A stretch of DNA of 64,000 nt, taken from contig OY735222.1 in NCBI GenBank assembly GCA_963457665.1, forward strand, positions 39,293,908 to 39,357,907, given 5' to 3'. This stretch comes from Thysanoteuthis rhombus. Lineage: Eukaryota > Mollusca > Cephalopoda > Oegopsida > Thysanoteuthidae. The position numbers and the translations under genes are program-made. Positions 1 through 13,094 of the stretch are shown here, in pieces (the stretch's first letter is position 1; each line of letters begins with the position of its first letter). The notes below the pieces were generated by a model. It was given only the letters and a program-made list of their open reading frames with translations. It was not told the DNA's origin and did not search any database.

Positions 1-1040
1 ATCTCTTGAGTTTTTCTCTTCATATTTCAATTGTCATTTTCATCTACATTCCAAACATATATGTATAATAATGCTTGTCGATTAACATCGAAATATCAAG
101 AGTGAAATGATAATTCAGAAGACCATCAGATTTCTTTGATTTATTTTGACACTGCACTTGTCCATCGTAGCTTCTACAGAAAATGCCACGGAGATGAAAG
201 AGGGAGCAGAAAAAGAAGCCAGATTGAACCGGTGAAACGTGAAAAAAACAAAAAAAAAAACCAAATCTCATTGTACACGGCAGTCTCCTGAATAGTCTCT
301 AATATCATCGGATAAATTAGACTCAACATCAAAACACCTATCATACATGTACCAGGGAGAAAGAGACGATGTCTTGAAGTACGAGGGATGAAAGTGATAC
401 AAAAGATATATGCCAGTAGCAAGCATCTAATTGTTAACAAAATCATCGATGTTTCTTGACCCCTAACGGTAAAGGTGTTTTTGTCTTTTATTCTTTTCGG
501 AAAAATTAAAGTTAAATTGGTATTGTCGAGCCAGAGGCAACGTTGCCCATATCACATATACTGATCACAGAACTGTCCCATATCATGAAAACTATTATAG
601 GTAAGAGCATGCAGTTTTCGCCATTCGATAACACGTATTTTGAAGATTCAAATAGATTCCTGAAAAATGACCTGACCCAGTTTTTGAAGTTAATTAATCA
701 AACCCCCAAATTAGAGAAACCCCATGATAAAGATAGAGACATTTTCACTAATCAGTAGTCCATTATTTTGTCAAGATTTCATACGTAAGCGGCAAATATG
801 ATAAGTGTTTGTAGTGTTGGAATTAACATCGTCTTTCTGAAGCAAGTCACTTTTAGTAATCCTTGTTTATACGGATGTAAAATACGGTAACTCACAGACA
901 ACATTATTTTACACCCGTAAAGTAAGAACTACCTCATATTTGATTCATTTCGGGAACATATGAGATTTTTTGAATATTTTCTCGCTATATTCATCGTATA
1001 AACGAGGCTGTTGCCAGATTAGGTTACGAGAAGTAGATTA
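1..1040. other. No gene recognised
   Basis: AT-rich sequence with only short chance reading frames on both strands. I see no repeat shared with the rest of the window and no RNA gene. Confidence 0.5.
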
Positions 1041-1110
1041 GACTATATATCATCATCATCAATCTTTTAACGTCCGTCGTTGGACATAGACCTTCCCCGG
1101 AAGATTTCGG
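1041..1110 (-). mobile_element. RTE-clade LINE 3' tail fragment
   Basis: A short (ATC)n run is followed by a near copy of the tail seen at 2020-2055 (cttttaacgtccgtcgttgg, acatagaccttcccc). The homology stops after about 70 bp, so only the extreme 3' end of a minus-strand element survives. This fits 5' truncation during target-primed reverse transcription. Confidence 0.6.
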
Positions 1111-1976
1111 CTATCGGTTTGGCTATTATTAGAATACGGTTGGACAAAAAAACTGGTGCTATCAAACCCAATCAGATTTGGTCCTAAGGAATTCAGTGTA
1201 GGGGGTTAATGAATGTATCTTTACTGTTAGATTGTAATTTGAACAACTGATCTGGATCTTTGGCAAACAAGTTTTTGACATTGTTGGTCGCGGCTTACAA
1301 GATCCAATACATGAAGTCAGTTGAAAATAACCGGTTTCAAAAGCATTTTTCTATGGGAATAAAACCAGAAGGACAAGTTCACGGCGAAAAAATGTTATCA
1401 CAGGGAATAAGAAATGCTGAGACCAGGCTCAAATTATACATGAAGTTCAAATAAAGTGTGACTTTGGAGAAGAAATATGTTTGGTGTGAAAAGGAATGTT
1501 TCTCTTCTACTATCATTTTTGGATGACCGTCTCTAGACAGGAGTTTTTAGCCGGTTCATTGAATGAGGAAAAGTGGTAAATGATGGACCTGAATCTATAT
1601 TCTAGCCCATATTTACCAACTAAGTTCGCGAAGTGGTCTAAAACATTTATAACATTTTAGTTTTAATGATATTCTTGAAATTGTTTTTGACAAATGAAAT
1701 ACATAAACATGGCATATCTAATTAACCTTTTTACGGAAAATGCCCGTCAATTTCAATAGCAAAAATTCTTACTTTTTCGATAACTTTCCGTATCACATTT
1801 GAAGGGATATCTGGTCTTGGTCATTTATTCCTTCTCAGATATCAAACTCTACCTCCTGGACAGTCCGTGTCTTGTTGACGTGGACCTTTTGTCTCAAATG
1901 ATCCCAAAGAAAAAGGTCTGGAGCTGTTGACGAATCATCAGCTCAGACGTCAGTGTACGCTCATTCGAATAAGCAG
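1111..1976. other. No gene recognised
   Basis: AT-rich DNA. The frame at 1260-1454 (64 aa) has no family signature and is not supported as a gene. Confidence 0.5.
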
Positions 1977-2016
<40 letters not shown>

Positions 2017-2480
2017 GTCTTTTAACATCCGTCATTGGACATAGACCTTCCCCAGGATTTGCCACACTTCTCTATCATGGGTGTCGTGGAGCCAGTACTT
2101 CCTGAACTTTTCTTGCTCGTCTCTCCATCTAATATTCTGCCGGCCTCGGTTGCGCTTGTGATCTCGGGGGATCCATGTCGTGAGTTGTGATGTCCATCGG
2201 TTGTCCGCCATTATTGCAACATGGCCAACACACTGCCATTTGAGATTTTTAATGATTCTATCATGTCCCTGACTCTTGTCTTTTCTCGGATGTACTGTGC
2301 TGTCTTGTGGTCTCTCCATGTGCACTTAGCATGGTTCTCAATTTGTGGGTCTGTCTCTTGGTTAGGTTCCATGTTTCAGCTCCGTAAGTGACTATTGGTA
2401 GGATGCATTGGTTATACCCCCTTCTTTTTAGGATTAATGGGATCTTCTTATTTTAGAAGGTTGAGCTCGCTCTGCCATAA
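1977..2480 (-). mobile_element. RTE-clade LINE, C-terminal ORF2 fragment
   Basis: The minus-strand reading frame at 2325-2032 carries the C-terminal signature of RTE-type endonuclease-reverse transcriptases as I know them from animals: KWQCVGHVAIMADNRWTSQL, then WIPRDHKRNRGRQNIRWRD, then HDREVW and the end of the protein. The element ends in a (TGATGA)n tail, seen as (ATC)n at 1978-2015. Homology continues upstream to about 2480 but is broken by stops and frameshifts. Endonuclease and palm domains are absent, so this is a dead 5'-truncated copy. It is the cleanest of the RTE C-termini here and can serve as a local reference for the others. Confidence 0.75.
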
Positions 2481-2815
2481 CCAGAATATGGGTTAATGTT
2501 ATTGATTCATGATATTCAACGTAAAAATCTATTATTTTTGTTCATTACTCAGTTGTGAATTTTCCGAAGATAAATTCTCAAGAGTTTCTTTATTTATATG
2601 AGAAGACGAAAAACAAAGAATCCTGAAATAGAAAGAATTATGATTGACTTTTGTATCGCCCTGTATCTAGAGCTTTTCCCCATTAGAGTGGAGAATTAAT
2701 TTTGTAAGCTGAAACGGCATAAGCATAGAAACATTTTGTTAGTCTTTAAGGCCTGTTTTTGAACCCAGGCCTTCCTTTTCGTAAGTGTTGGACATGGAGA
2801 AAGTGATGGGCTTTA

Positions 2816-2960
2816 CTCTGTCATGCTGGCTTGTGTAATTTTGGTAGCCAGGAGGGGATATATACATGCCTCTCGTAAAGGCATTTGTGTGAAGTGACTG
2901 TGAACGCAAATTATCTCAATTGGAGATTGACTCGATTTACTGATCTCGTTCTCCTTGCCG
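2816..2960 (-). repeat. Possible SINE-like fragment
   Basis: The stretch around 2879-2915 (ggcatttgtgtgaagtgactg) resembles the minus-strand SINE-like copy at 62690-62955 (ggcattagtgcgaagtgaac). It is short and diverged. The rest of 2481-2988 shows nothing I recognise. Confidence 0.35.
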
Positions 2961-2987
2961 TTAATCATTAAGCCACTCTCATCTTTA

Positions 2988-2988
<1 letters not shown>

Positions 2989-3068
<80 letters not shown>

Positions 3069-3073
3069 GAGAG
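2989..3073. repeat. (TA)n-(GA)n compound microsatellite
   Basis: About 40 bp of TA is followed by about 35 bp of GA/GAGG. The 113-aa minus frame across it ([12 protein letters not shown]) is only a translation of the microsatellite. Confidence 0.95.
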
Positions 3074-3794
3074 AGAAAGAAAGAAATGAATTGCAACATT
3101 ATTACAATAAATATATATTGTAATAAAAAAAATTCCTTCAAGTAGCAAAGGCAATTTTTCTCACAAAAAATTGCGTTTTACACCAATAAAAAGTTTCTAT
3201 ACTTCAGATATTTCACTAGGGTATGTTTTAAACAATATTTCTAAAGAGTTTTGAGGATTATTTTTTTCGGCAAAAAAAAGGTTTCTTTTTGTTGTGCTGT
3301 GTAACCGTTACGTTACGTCGTACTTTCTATACAAACAAATATTCAAACTACTTTTAAAAGAGTCGTATATAAATCTATCTTTCAAAAGTAGTTTTGAAAG
3401 ATAAGATAATTCAATTAGAATATCTATCTTAGATTATGCCCCACTACAAAATGAAACACGTTGAACGATGGATTATTTTTTTAAATCTTTATCTTTTTGA
3501 TTTTATCATATTTAGTTTTTTTTCTCTCGTTTTTGGATGAATGCCTTTGAAAAAGAGTTTTAGTTGGCTGCTTAAAAGATAAACACACACACACTCACTC
3601 ACGCACACACATACATATTTACATAGTTTAATAGCATACGTACGTTTATATATAATATTTCAAGAAAAATATCCAAAATTACTCCCTATGACTGATTTAA
3701 AGAATTCAAATCAAGAAATATTTTTATAAATTCACTTTGAAAATTGTCTATTGGTTTGTTTGTATGTTCATTCGTGCATTATCTATTTCATGTT

Positions 3795-4262
3795 TGTCTT
3801 TCAATGAGATTTTGGGGGAGGATAGGCAATGGGATAAGAAAGAGGTAGTAATATTTTAGGGCGGATCCAGGAATTTTTCCTGCCTAGGAATTTTTCCTGA
3901 TTTAGAGATATTTTTCTATTTTTTTTTCAATCACATTTATGTATACGTTCATGGCTTTCCAAAAGTTGTCAATAAATGACATTTTGTGGACGGGTGGACA
4001 ATAGGCTAAGAAAGAGCTGATTACATTTTGGAATGGATGCACGGACAATTATCTCCCCTACGTCGTTGTTATATCTCCAAACCGCGTAATATCGCCAAAT
4101 TTAAGTTTGTCTGCACGATATCTCCGACAGCTATCAATGATATTTTGTGGTTTGGTGAGCAAAAGCAATAGACGAACGGATAGAATTTAAGGGTGGATCC
4201 GTGTATAATTACCTCTCTGGCCTTGGCAGAAGTATGCTTTCTCTGAGTGCTTTCGAGTGATT
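3795..4262. repeat. Three diverged copies of an about 180-bp repeat ending in a widespread repeat tail
   Basis: The motif 'atgacattttgtgg...gggtgga' with a following 'ggatcc...aatta/tttcc' block recurs near 3800, 3980 and 4140. The last copy runs into cttggcagaagtatgc and tctctgagtgctttcgagt (4219-4258). This resembles the 'cttggcggaggt...ctctgagtgc' tail that I remember as common to dispersed repeats in many animal genomes. The family name is not known to me. Confidence 0.5.
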
Positions 4263-4377
4263 TTTACTCCTGTATGATTTATTCTTTTCACCTGATATAT
4301 CAGTCAGCGTACAATGCATTTTTCTTGATGAACGTCTCCAAGTTCTAGTTTCTTGCTTAAAATACGTACATACTTAC

Positions 4378-4414
4378 ACACACACACACACACACACTTA
4401 TATATATATATATT

Positions 4415-4465
<51 letters not shown>
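4378..4465. repeat. (CA)n-(TA)n microsatellite
   Basis: A (CA)10-like run at 4377-4397 is followed by interrupted TA to 4465. It sits at the end of the 3.4-kb repeat module. Confidence 0.95.
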
Positions 4466-4468
<3 letters not shown>

Positions 4469-4812
4469 AATAATTCTGTCATGCAGGGTACTTATATTTT
4501 TTTCATAGTACATATATATATTTATATATGAATGTGTGTGTGTGTCTACGGCTTGGAGAAATTAATGTATATAATATTTCAATTAAAATACTAAATAACA
4601 TATGCTGCGTATATAAACTATTTCAATTAAGATATATAAGATACATATGTTTGAAATATTTCAATTAAAATATTCAACTCGACTAGTGGGCCACAACCCA
4701 AAGATAGATTTTAAAATAGCTTTTTAAAATCCTGTCTTTCTTTTTCAAATTTATTTATTCTATTTTTATTCTTTCTGACCGAACCTCTTTGAAAAGAGAT
4801 TTTCCTTGGTTG

Positions 4813-5439
<627 letters not shown>

Positions 5440-5984
5440 GAATATTTCAATTAATATATCTACGATACGTATGCATAAAATGTTTAAATTAAAATACCTA
5501 TCTTAAATTATAGTTCCCGACCAAATGGAAATTTTGGAAATTTTTTTCTTTTTTCATTTCATTTCATTTATCTATTTGTCTGCCGTTTTCAGGATGAACC
5601 TATCCGAAAAGAAGTTTTTGTTGGCTGCGGTTGCAGTTGTGTGATTATATGTGCGTATGTATGAGTATGATGCATAAATTTGTGTGTAAAAGATACATAC
5701 ACAGATGAAATGTTTCAATTAACATACCCGATATACATATACGTAGTATATTTTAATCAAAATATACATCTTAAATTATAGTCCCCCGTCCAAATGATAG
5801 ATTTTGAAGAATACATTTTTTTCAAAATTTATCTAACAGCAATAGAAGAAATCTGACGGTGTGCATGTATGCACTGAAATTACTCGACAACTGGCCATTG
5901 TATGAAGCTGACATACATAAACAGATATACTAGTCAGCATGAACTGCATTGAAGTATCAAGTTTGAAGTTGTTTTTGTCAGCAC

Positions 5985-6322
5985 CTTTTGAGATTGAACC
6001 TAACCAAGAGACAGACCTACAAACTGAGAAGTATGCAACGTGCGCATGAGAGAATCATGCGAAACTTTACGTGGAGAGATCACAAGACAGCACAGTATAT
6101 ATCATCATAGAAACTATTAAAAAACTCAAATGGTAATGGACAGGCCATGTTGCTAGAATGAAAGACAACCGATGGACATCACTTCTCATAACTTGGATCC
6201 CCAGAGATCATATGAGAAACCGAGGCCGACAGAACACAAGATGGTGAGATGAACTAGACAGATTCAGGAAATACTGGCTCCGCGACGCCCATGGTCAGTG
6301 TCCAACGACAGACGTTAAAAGA

Positions 6323-6357
<35 letters not shown>

Positions 6358-6358
6358 A
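5985..6358 (+). mobile_element. RTE-clade LINE 3' fragment
   Basis: The plus strand carries the same C-terminal block as 1977-2480 in the opposite orientation. It runs from gaacctaaccaagagacag, through the WRDHKTAQY-like segment and a (W)TGHVARMKDNRWTSLL-like segment, to ccaacgacagacgttaaaag and a (ATG)n tail at 6325-6357. It has frameshifts and an internal deletion near 6280-6300. It is a dead copy. Confidence 0.75.
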
Positions 6359-7857
6359 TTTTGTCTAAAATTTCTATGAATTTTCTCCCTTAATCCGTCT
6401 TGGTCTTGAAATGCAGTTAGCCTACTGATGAAACTTTTACAAATTTCTACTATTTTTCGACGAAGATCGGCAACTCCATTTCTATATTCTGATCTCTGGA
6501 AAGTAATTATGTATTTTCAAATCATAATTGCTGTTTTTAGATGTTTTAAACAACAGCTAGCATTTACGAGCCTTTATTGCATCAAGATACACTTCACAAA
6601 TATTTCTTATTGCCTGTGTAACAGTACTGGCCTTTCAAAATTCGTACAGTAAGCAATGGTGAATATGTTGCTCTTTAAATTATAGATTTAAATTATAGAC
6701 TTTTTCTCGTAGTTCCTATAAAATCATTTCCCTTAAATATCGCTCCATAGAATCATCTAAATTCAGACATGAAATATTTAGATTGGCAACACTGAAAAGA
6801 AGTAACCATAATTTTGACAGAAAATCATTTTACATGACTATTATGGCAGGCTACGCTACACTCCAGAAGGTCTGGCCTATTCCAAGCATGCACCTTTGAA
6901 ATGGGTACTGCCCCAGTAAAATGAATTATCATTATATCATTCACTTTATTATTAGTTTTCTCGTCTTCGTCATTTTGGATTTTGAGTCCGTCGACCTTCT
7001 TTATATGATCTGAAGTTCAGAGAAATGAAAGGTTTGTCCAGAAGTATCCATTTATTTCGGATATCTCGGAAACCGTTGGAGCAGCAATGATGTAACTTGG
7101 CCACCAACCAAGAAAACGTCGGCTGAAGCGTTAGGATAAAAAGAACAAAGATGATGATCCAAATTGGAAGAATGTGTGGAATATTTATAAGAACTACAGG
7201 TAGAATCAGGAAGGTCAAACAGCACACCGGTCAGAATGTAGTTATCAAAACAACAAAGATAAGGATATTAATCTGAATAGTTGGTAAAATTATGACTGGA
7301 CTTGATCCACGGACTTATGCCGACTCTGGGAAGGTCGGAGAATGCCTCGAATATCTGCATTCGAAATCCCAAGTTTTGACCCGGGCCCGATCATCGACTG
7401 CTGTTGCCGGTGGGTAATGTAGAACAATTTAAGCTCTATGAACTCCTAAATTTTCTTTATTTAACAGGGTATTAATTCAATTCCGAAATAAACACGGAAT
7501 CTTTCTTGAGTCATGACTTCAATATAAGTCAATGGAACTATTTAAAATAGAGATATCATATGGTCTCCAAAAGGAGGGCATGTCCTCCTTTCTCTATTGA
7601 AATTAACAATGTCTTTTTTCCGCTTTTTTGTTTTGATTCCTACTGCGTTACACTCTTCATATCTCTTGAAATACTTTGGGAACCAACGAACTAAATAGAC
7701 TTTATTTGGAGTCAGTCGAGGCCATAATACTCAAACAATACAATGGCAAGGCTATGGTGTGCATGGGTTATTTCAGCTATCTCTATTAAGGAGTGGATAG
7801 CTGTCAAAAATATCAAGCCCTGAACAGTATGCCTAAGTAGGTAGTATCAGCTCTATG
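6359..7857. other. No gene recognised
   Basis: Low-complexity AT-rich DNA with one island of higher GC near 7310-7420. An inverted copy of the 12-mer CAGTGTTGCCAA lies at 6783-6794. The 85-aa minus frame at 6970-7227 is hydrophobic but matches nothing I know. Confidence 0.45.
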
Positions 7858-8653
7858 CTCTCATTATCAGCATTTTAGCATCAGTCATGAGACATGTATT
7901 TCCCAAGGTTCGCCTGACCTCTCTATGATGAGTGTCGCAGAGCCAATACTTCCCGAACTAGTTCGTCATGCCATCTCATATTTCATTCGCAACAGTTTTG
8001 TATATGATCTCTAGTGATCCACATAGTAAGTGGTGATGTCCAGTGGCCACCTGACATATTTTGTCCATTGTCATATGAGTTTCCTATGATATCTCTAACT
8101 CCGGTTTTTCCTAAAATATCGATATGTTTTGTGCTCTCTTCATGTGATGTTGAGCATGATTCTCTCTTGTGCAAGTTACATAGATCTCAGTTTTGGGGTT
8201 AAGCTTTTGGTTAAGGTCCCATGTTTCAGTGACTATCGGGAGGATATAGTGGTTGTATACCCTCCTTTATAGGACTAATGAAATTTGCTTGTTCTTGAAG
8301 ATCGAGCTTGCCCTACCGAAAGCTTGCCAATCTAGAGTGTTTTTTCGATTGATTTCTTCTCCCTATGAGGATTTCATTGAGATTCGTTGTCCTAGGTAGG
8401 TGTAGTGATTTACTTTCTTCCGTTTTGCATTTTCGATTCTAAACGTTGTGTTTTTTTCCTCAATATGTTTATTGTACATGGCATTTATTTTATTGAAGTT
8501 CATATAGAGGCCAAATTTCTTGCTTCCTTCATTCAGTTTCTCCAGCAATCTTTGGAGACCGGGAACGTATTTACCGTCTATTCTGATTCCTTTGTTTTCC
8601 CAGTCTAGGTATCGAAAGATCATCTCGTAGTAACAGTTTATATTAGAAACCAT
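7858..8653 (-). mobile_element. RTE-clade LINE, longer decayed fragment
   Basis: The tail lies at about 7862-7900 and the C-terminal block at 7915-8240 (NNIRDNGQNMSGGHWTSPL- and WITRDHIQN-like). Further upstream the minus frame 8653-8363 reads FRYLDWENKGIRIDGKYVPG, then LLEKLNEGSKKFGLYMNFNK and YTYLGQRISMKS. The last two are the segment that follows the RT active site in RTE proteins. The FADDI active-site block expected between GKY and the leucine-rich segment is missing, so about 12 residues including the catalytic aspartates are deleted. This is a pseudogene. Confidence 0.75.
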
Positions 8654-8721
8654 GTGTTACCGGAAGTGTCAACATAGGTTTCTATCAGTCTTTAAGTTGG
8701 TCCAGTTGGCTAATGCTGTAA

Positions 8722-9045
8722 CATTTCTGAAAATTCAAATATTTACTCCTTATTGTGTCTCCAAAAAGTCGTTTTTTTTTTTATTCCCCACCCCAATGGG
8801 ATTTTTGTGTCGGGGGTTCAATTTGCAATGTAACTTTATGCAAAATTGACGACTTGGTTTGTGTCGGTTCGTTTTTGTTTTAGAATAATTGCTCTAGCGA
8901 TCATTGCCCAAGGAGAAGCGAAAAAAGTGACCTATTCGTTGAATACTTCTTTTCCCAATGTTTTAATTGATCATCCCCAAACGCTGCATGTTTTCAAAAG
9001 ATGTTGGTCATGTGACGGTTTCCGCTGAGTGATTAATCAAACCAG
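8722..9045 (+). mobile_element. MITE-like family, copy 1
   Basis: It shares ordered blocks with the copies at 22.3, 46.8, 48.2 and 50.3 kb: 'gggggttcaatttgcaatgtaa', 'ttgatcatccccaaacgctgcatg' and 'ggtcatgtgacggtttc...gagtgat..accag'. Its 5' third is missing or too diverged to see. Confidence 0.65.
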
Positions 9046-9455
9046 TCTGAAATTTTGAAATGTCGTCTAGTTCGATTGATTTCATAAAACTCAAATAACA
9101 ATGGGCTGGTCCTTTTTCATCATTGCATATGTAAACCCTAGTCTTGAGACCAGGAAGATGAATCCCTGTGTTCGCTTTTAGTCTACAGTGTAAGATGTTT
9201 AATCTGAGATGAACACGACATCTTCTGTTGAACTTCTTGAGTTATCGATGTAAGTCAGTATCCCTTGTTTTCAAACTTTTTACTCGAATAAATCTAATAG
9301 TTTTTTTTTTAAATTACCGATACAGACCCAATCCGTCGTTGTTGAAAAGATCATAAGAAACGTAGAATTATCATAAAAAAACGACTTTTAAAGTATCTCT
9401 ATTTATTTGACTATTGTAGAGAACATTGGCTTCATTCTATTGCGTGGGAAGCAGG

Positions 9456-9636
9456 CAGTGTTGCCAATTTAGCGCTCCTCGCTCTAAATTCTCATTCGAG
9501 CTATGCGAAAAAAGGCTAAATTAGCAGAGCCGTGCTTAAACATTTTGGCATGGACGTTTTTTTTAGCTATTTTTCTTCAATTTAGCGCTTCTTTGAAGTC
9601 AAACTAGACCGAATTTTTTTTGAGTTAGCATCACTG
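9456..9636. mobile_element. hAT-like MITE, 181 bp
   Basis: The left end CAGTGTTGCCAATTTAG and the right end, read on the minus strand as CAGTGATGCTAACTC, form imperfect terminal inverted repeats. The flanks gaagcagg (9448-9455) and gcggcagg (9637-9644) match at 6 of 8 bases, as expected for an aged 8-bp target duplication. CAG-type ends with 8-bp duplications are typical of hAT elements. There is no coding capacity. Confidence 0.6.
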
Positions 9637-9644
9637 GCGGCAGG

Positions 9645-9989
9645 TGTCTCTAAACAATTCCACACGTGGAAAAATATTTACTAAACTTGGCAAAGCCTGG
9701 CACATGTGGTTATTTACGAGGGTGGATCAATAAACCTGATACGTAGTTATTAGCTGAATTTTTCATTGTGATGTTTGAATTTTTCGTTGTATACAGTTCG
9801 ACTTATGTCCTAATGAACGGCACATTGGTCATATTAAACGGAGCAAATTAGTTCTATGGTGCGACTGGCTCTAATAATCGGTGGTCATATTCAGCGTATT
9901 TGTGAGAATGAAAAAGTGACTATAAATGAATCTTTGATAGAAAAAAAGAACTGCAAGATATTTATGAAATACCGTTATGAAATAATGCT
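9645..9989. other. Possible mariner-type end, otherwise nothing
   Basis: The sequence tacgagggtggatcaataaa at 9715-9734 looks like the outer end of a mariner-type element as I remember them. No opposite end was found nearby. The remainder to 9989 is unremarkable. Confidence 0.3.
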
Positions 9990-10400
9990 ATGCAGGAGAG
10001 AGAAAGAGAGCAGGAGAGAGTGAGGGAGGTTCAAGAGTGAGACAGAGACAGAGAGAAAAGAGAGGAAAGACAGAGATATCGAAAGTGGGAGGAAAGAAAG
10101 AGAGATAAATAGAGAGAAGGTGGAGAAATAGGAGGAGAAAGGAGAGAGATAGAGGTAAAGATGGAAGGAGAGGAGAGATATAGAGCGAGATGGGGTGGAG
10201 GCAGGTGAGGGATAGAGACAGAAAATAGGAGAGGGATAGGAGAATGAGATAGGAGATTGTTGAGAGAGATAAAAGGTAAGGAGGAATAGAGAGGGTAGAT
10301 AAGGGTGTATTAATAGAGATAATAGGTGGAACATAGATAGATAGATAGAAAGAAAGAAAGTCAGAGGTAGATAGATAAATAGATAGATAGATAGATGCTT
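9990..10400. repeat. Purine-rich low-complexity tract with (GATA)n
   Basis: About 410 bp of GA-rich DNA grades into (ATAG)n at 10332-10397. The 159-aa serine/leucine-rich frame on the minus strand is an artefact of the tract. Confidence 0.9.
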
Positions 10401-10416
10401 ATAAAGTTGGTCTCTG

Positions 10417-10815
10417 AATGGGAACTGTTGCGTAACCAACATTTTTGATAACATGCTGGGTTGGGGATGATCAATGAGGGGATTGGAAAGAAAGGGTGAT
10501 CAATAAATAAGTTATTTAACTCGCATTTAGTTCGGGCAGTGATCACCTGAAGTCTAAATTTTCAAAAGATCAAAAGTGAATGATACCGGTTAGCAACTCA
10601 GTGATCAATTTAGCATCAAATTACCTTTCAAATTGAACCCCCAAATAAAAATCTATATAATGGAAGGGTTTAGGAAACATGTTTTTTGTTGACATAATGA
10701 GGAGTACATGCTGATATTTGTACCTACATGCATACATAACCAGCTAGTTGGACCAATCTGAAAACTGAAAAAAAATCTATGTTGGCAGTTTTGGCTGACG
10801 GTTTCTAATATGTTA
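10417..10815 (-). mobile_element. MITE-like family, copy 2
   Basis: This is an inverted copy with blocks for 'ccaaca...catgctg..ttggggatgatcaat', 'cacctttcaaattgaacccccaa' and 'ataatgaggagtacatg'. It ends 'ttggcagttttggctgacgg' then tttctaatatgtta (10782-10815), so the family's 5' end is preserved here. The other terminus is diverged. Confidence 0.65.
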
Positions 10816-11109
10816 CACGTGATGGTTAATGAGCACCTATATCCGACCTACTGGTTCCGAAAAGGCAAGAATTAAAAAGTCAGCAGGGGGGAAGAATTCT
10901 GTCGACAGGAGACAAATTAACCCAGAAATCTCGAGCCATACACCCATGCCTGTTCCAAGTGGAAATAAGGCTGATTCCTTTAATCTGCTGAAACACTGAG
11001 ACGTTGGTCTTCTATTGGTTCACTTCCCCAATTCATTTAATCAAAATTAGAGGCTTTTAATCGTGCAACATACACACATTGAGGAAATAATACTTTTGGT
11101 GGCTGGTTC

Positions 11110-11365
11110 CAGTGTTGCCAAACCCCCCAAATATTAATCTTTTTTAATAGCCAAAAGAACATCAAAAATGGCCCAAAAAAAACTTATCAAAAAGAATCCT
11201 AAAATGGTCGGAAAAACGCCGAATAAAATTGCTAAAATAGTCAAGCGTGAGAACTTATTCTTTGATTGCCCATTTTTCCAACTTTTAATTGATCACCCGA
11301 AACATACTACTAAAAGACATTAGTTGCATGATGGTTTCTATTGAGTGACCAACCAGACTGATTAT
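11110..11365 (+). mobile_element. CAGTGTTGCCAA end and MITE-like family copy 3
   Basis: A CAGTGTTGCCAA end lies at 11110-11121. At 11262-11365 there is a short 3' piece of the MITE-like family ('cttttaattgatcacccgaaaca', 'aaaagacattagttgcatgatgg' and tttctattgagtgaccaacc). A further CAGTGTTGCCAA occurs at 11496-11507 with no matching second end. The stretch 11510-11930 holds nothing I recognise. Confidence 0.55.
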
Positions 11366-11929
11366 TTCCAGATTTCTTCTAAGTTTTCAAATGCACTAGT
11401 ATCTCTAGCATCGATTGCCTTCACTGACTGACATACTGGAATATCAGTTTTGTCTTTTGCACAGTAATGCTAACTTAGATGATGCCAAGTTTGCTCAGTG
11501 TTGCCAATTTTGAAATTTTTTGCCTAAATCTAGTTGTTATTTGTTGCATCTTGCTGTCAGAAATTTTGATTTTTTGATAAGATAAGTAATATTTTTATTT
11601 ATATCATAGTTTCTAAAATCAGTGATATTTTCAACAAATGAATTAATATTTCATATTTTAATGAAATAAATGTTGGAGATTAAAGTCACATTTTTCTTTA
11701 TTTGTTGATAACGTATAATATACTTCCTAGATTTTAGATATATACCTGGAGAATATTCTTGCTTCAAGGTGTTTTAAGATGTTCTTCCTTTACATCTTTT
11801 ATATGAGGAAGCGGTAAATTTGTGTAGTTTAGAATCAACTGAAATGTCTAGAAGGGGTTTCCATGTTTGATCTGAAGTTTGGAAGTAAAAATGAAGATCG
11901 AATTATTTCCAAAAGCAGCCTTTAGCTTT

Positions 11930-12180
11930 TTCTTTTTTTCATTTTGTCACGGCTACAAAAATATTATCTATATCTATTGTGAATCAGTTTTAGTTGAGTT
12001 TTTTCAAGAATATATGTTTCTAGGTGAGTTATGTAGTAATTTGCAAATGTCGGTTCGAGAGTAGATCTCATTGCAATGCCAACAGTCTGGGGATAAGAAT
12101 GAATGTTTCTACATTCTTCTAGATTTGGAGTAATTAGTAAATGTCGGTCCAAGAGGAGGTCTCATTGTAATGCAAATAGT
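11930..12180 (-). mobile_element. Penelope-like element RT fragment
   Basis: On the minus strand the frame at 12152-11964 reads VGIAMRSTLEPTFANYYITH. This is a decayed form of the RT block GxAMGSxLGPxxANxFM typical of Penelope-like elements. The segment is partly duplicated: the DNA at 12038-12090 and 12129-12180 are diverged copies about 90 bp apart. No flanking RT blocks are readable, so this is a relic. Confidence 0.6.
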
Positions 12181-13094
12181 CAGTGAATAAATATTGCCAT
12201 TATAGCCATATAAAAAGAGTATTTATAGTGTACGTTGGCTGAAGCTTGCAGAGAACAGTAGGTTTAATTTTGGTAGGTGAGAGGGAATATTATTTGAACG
12301 CTTCTTATCTGAATTTTGTTGTACGGATATCTTTAATCATTGTATGTGGTATAATCAGACTATTTTTCTTGTCTATGTTGTTCATTTTCTTTCACAACGA
12401 GTGGCTGTGTATCCTCCAGCCTTCTTTGGGTGTCCTTTGTGCTGAGATGTGACAATTAGATACTGTGACGTATGCGAGCGTCACAGGAACCAGTTTCTGC
12501 ATTCCAAAACAAAGAACTCCTGAAGAGGGCTGGGAGTGGGGGGTACATTGCCAAGGCGGTGTGAAAAATGAGACACATATACCAGGAAAATAGTCCGGCT
12601 ATACCTCATACAATGATTGGAGAGCATATATTCGACATTTAGTCAAACTAAGATACCGTGATATGTTTTTACAGAGTGGAGTATACGAAGAAATTCTTGT
12701 CCGGAGTTTATACTATAATTAGTAGGTAAATATGGCAAGATGATATGGTTCAGTGTTTTTTGCTAATTGGTACGTACAGTAGTAATATGAGAAATGATAG
12801 ATCTCAGAGGAGCACGACATTGTTGATCCTTACATTGCCATACATGTATCCATATAGTTTTCTTTGCTTGTATGGAGTCAATTTCAATATTGTTGGTAGT
12901 GATATGTTTATTGACTTGTTTGTTTAGTAAATCTGTGGTATTTCTTTCTTAATTTTATGAACTAACTTCAATTTTTCAAGAATAGTTCGTAATTTTGAAC
13001 TATAGTCCTAATAGTTGAAGATTACATGAATGAGATTTGTCACTTGTTTTTAAAATCATCTCTATTATAGTTTATAATTATCATATCTGTTTTT
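12181..13094. other. No gene recognised
   Basis: AT-rich DNA with short frames only. The bases at 12440-12590 are somewhat richer in GC but show no motif. Confidence 0.45.

Noticed and set aside
9975..10454. Minus-strand 159-aa Ser/Leu-rich frame resembling a membrane protein
   Set aside because: Produced by the purine-rich tract on the plus strand.
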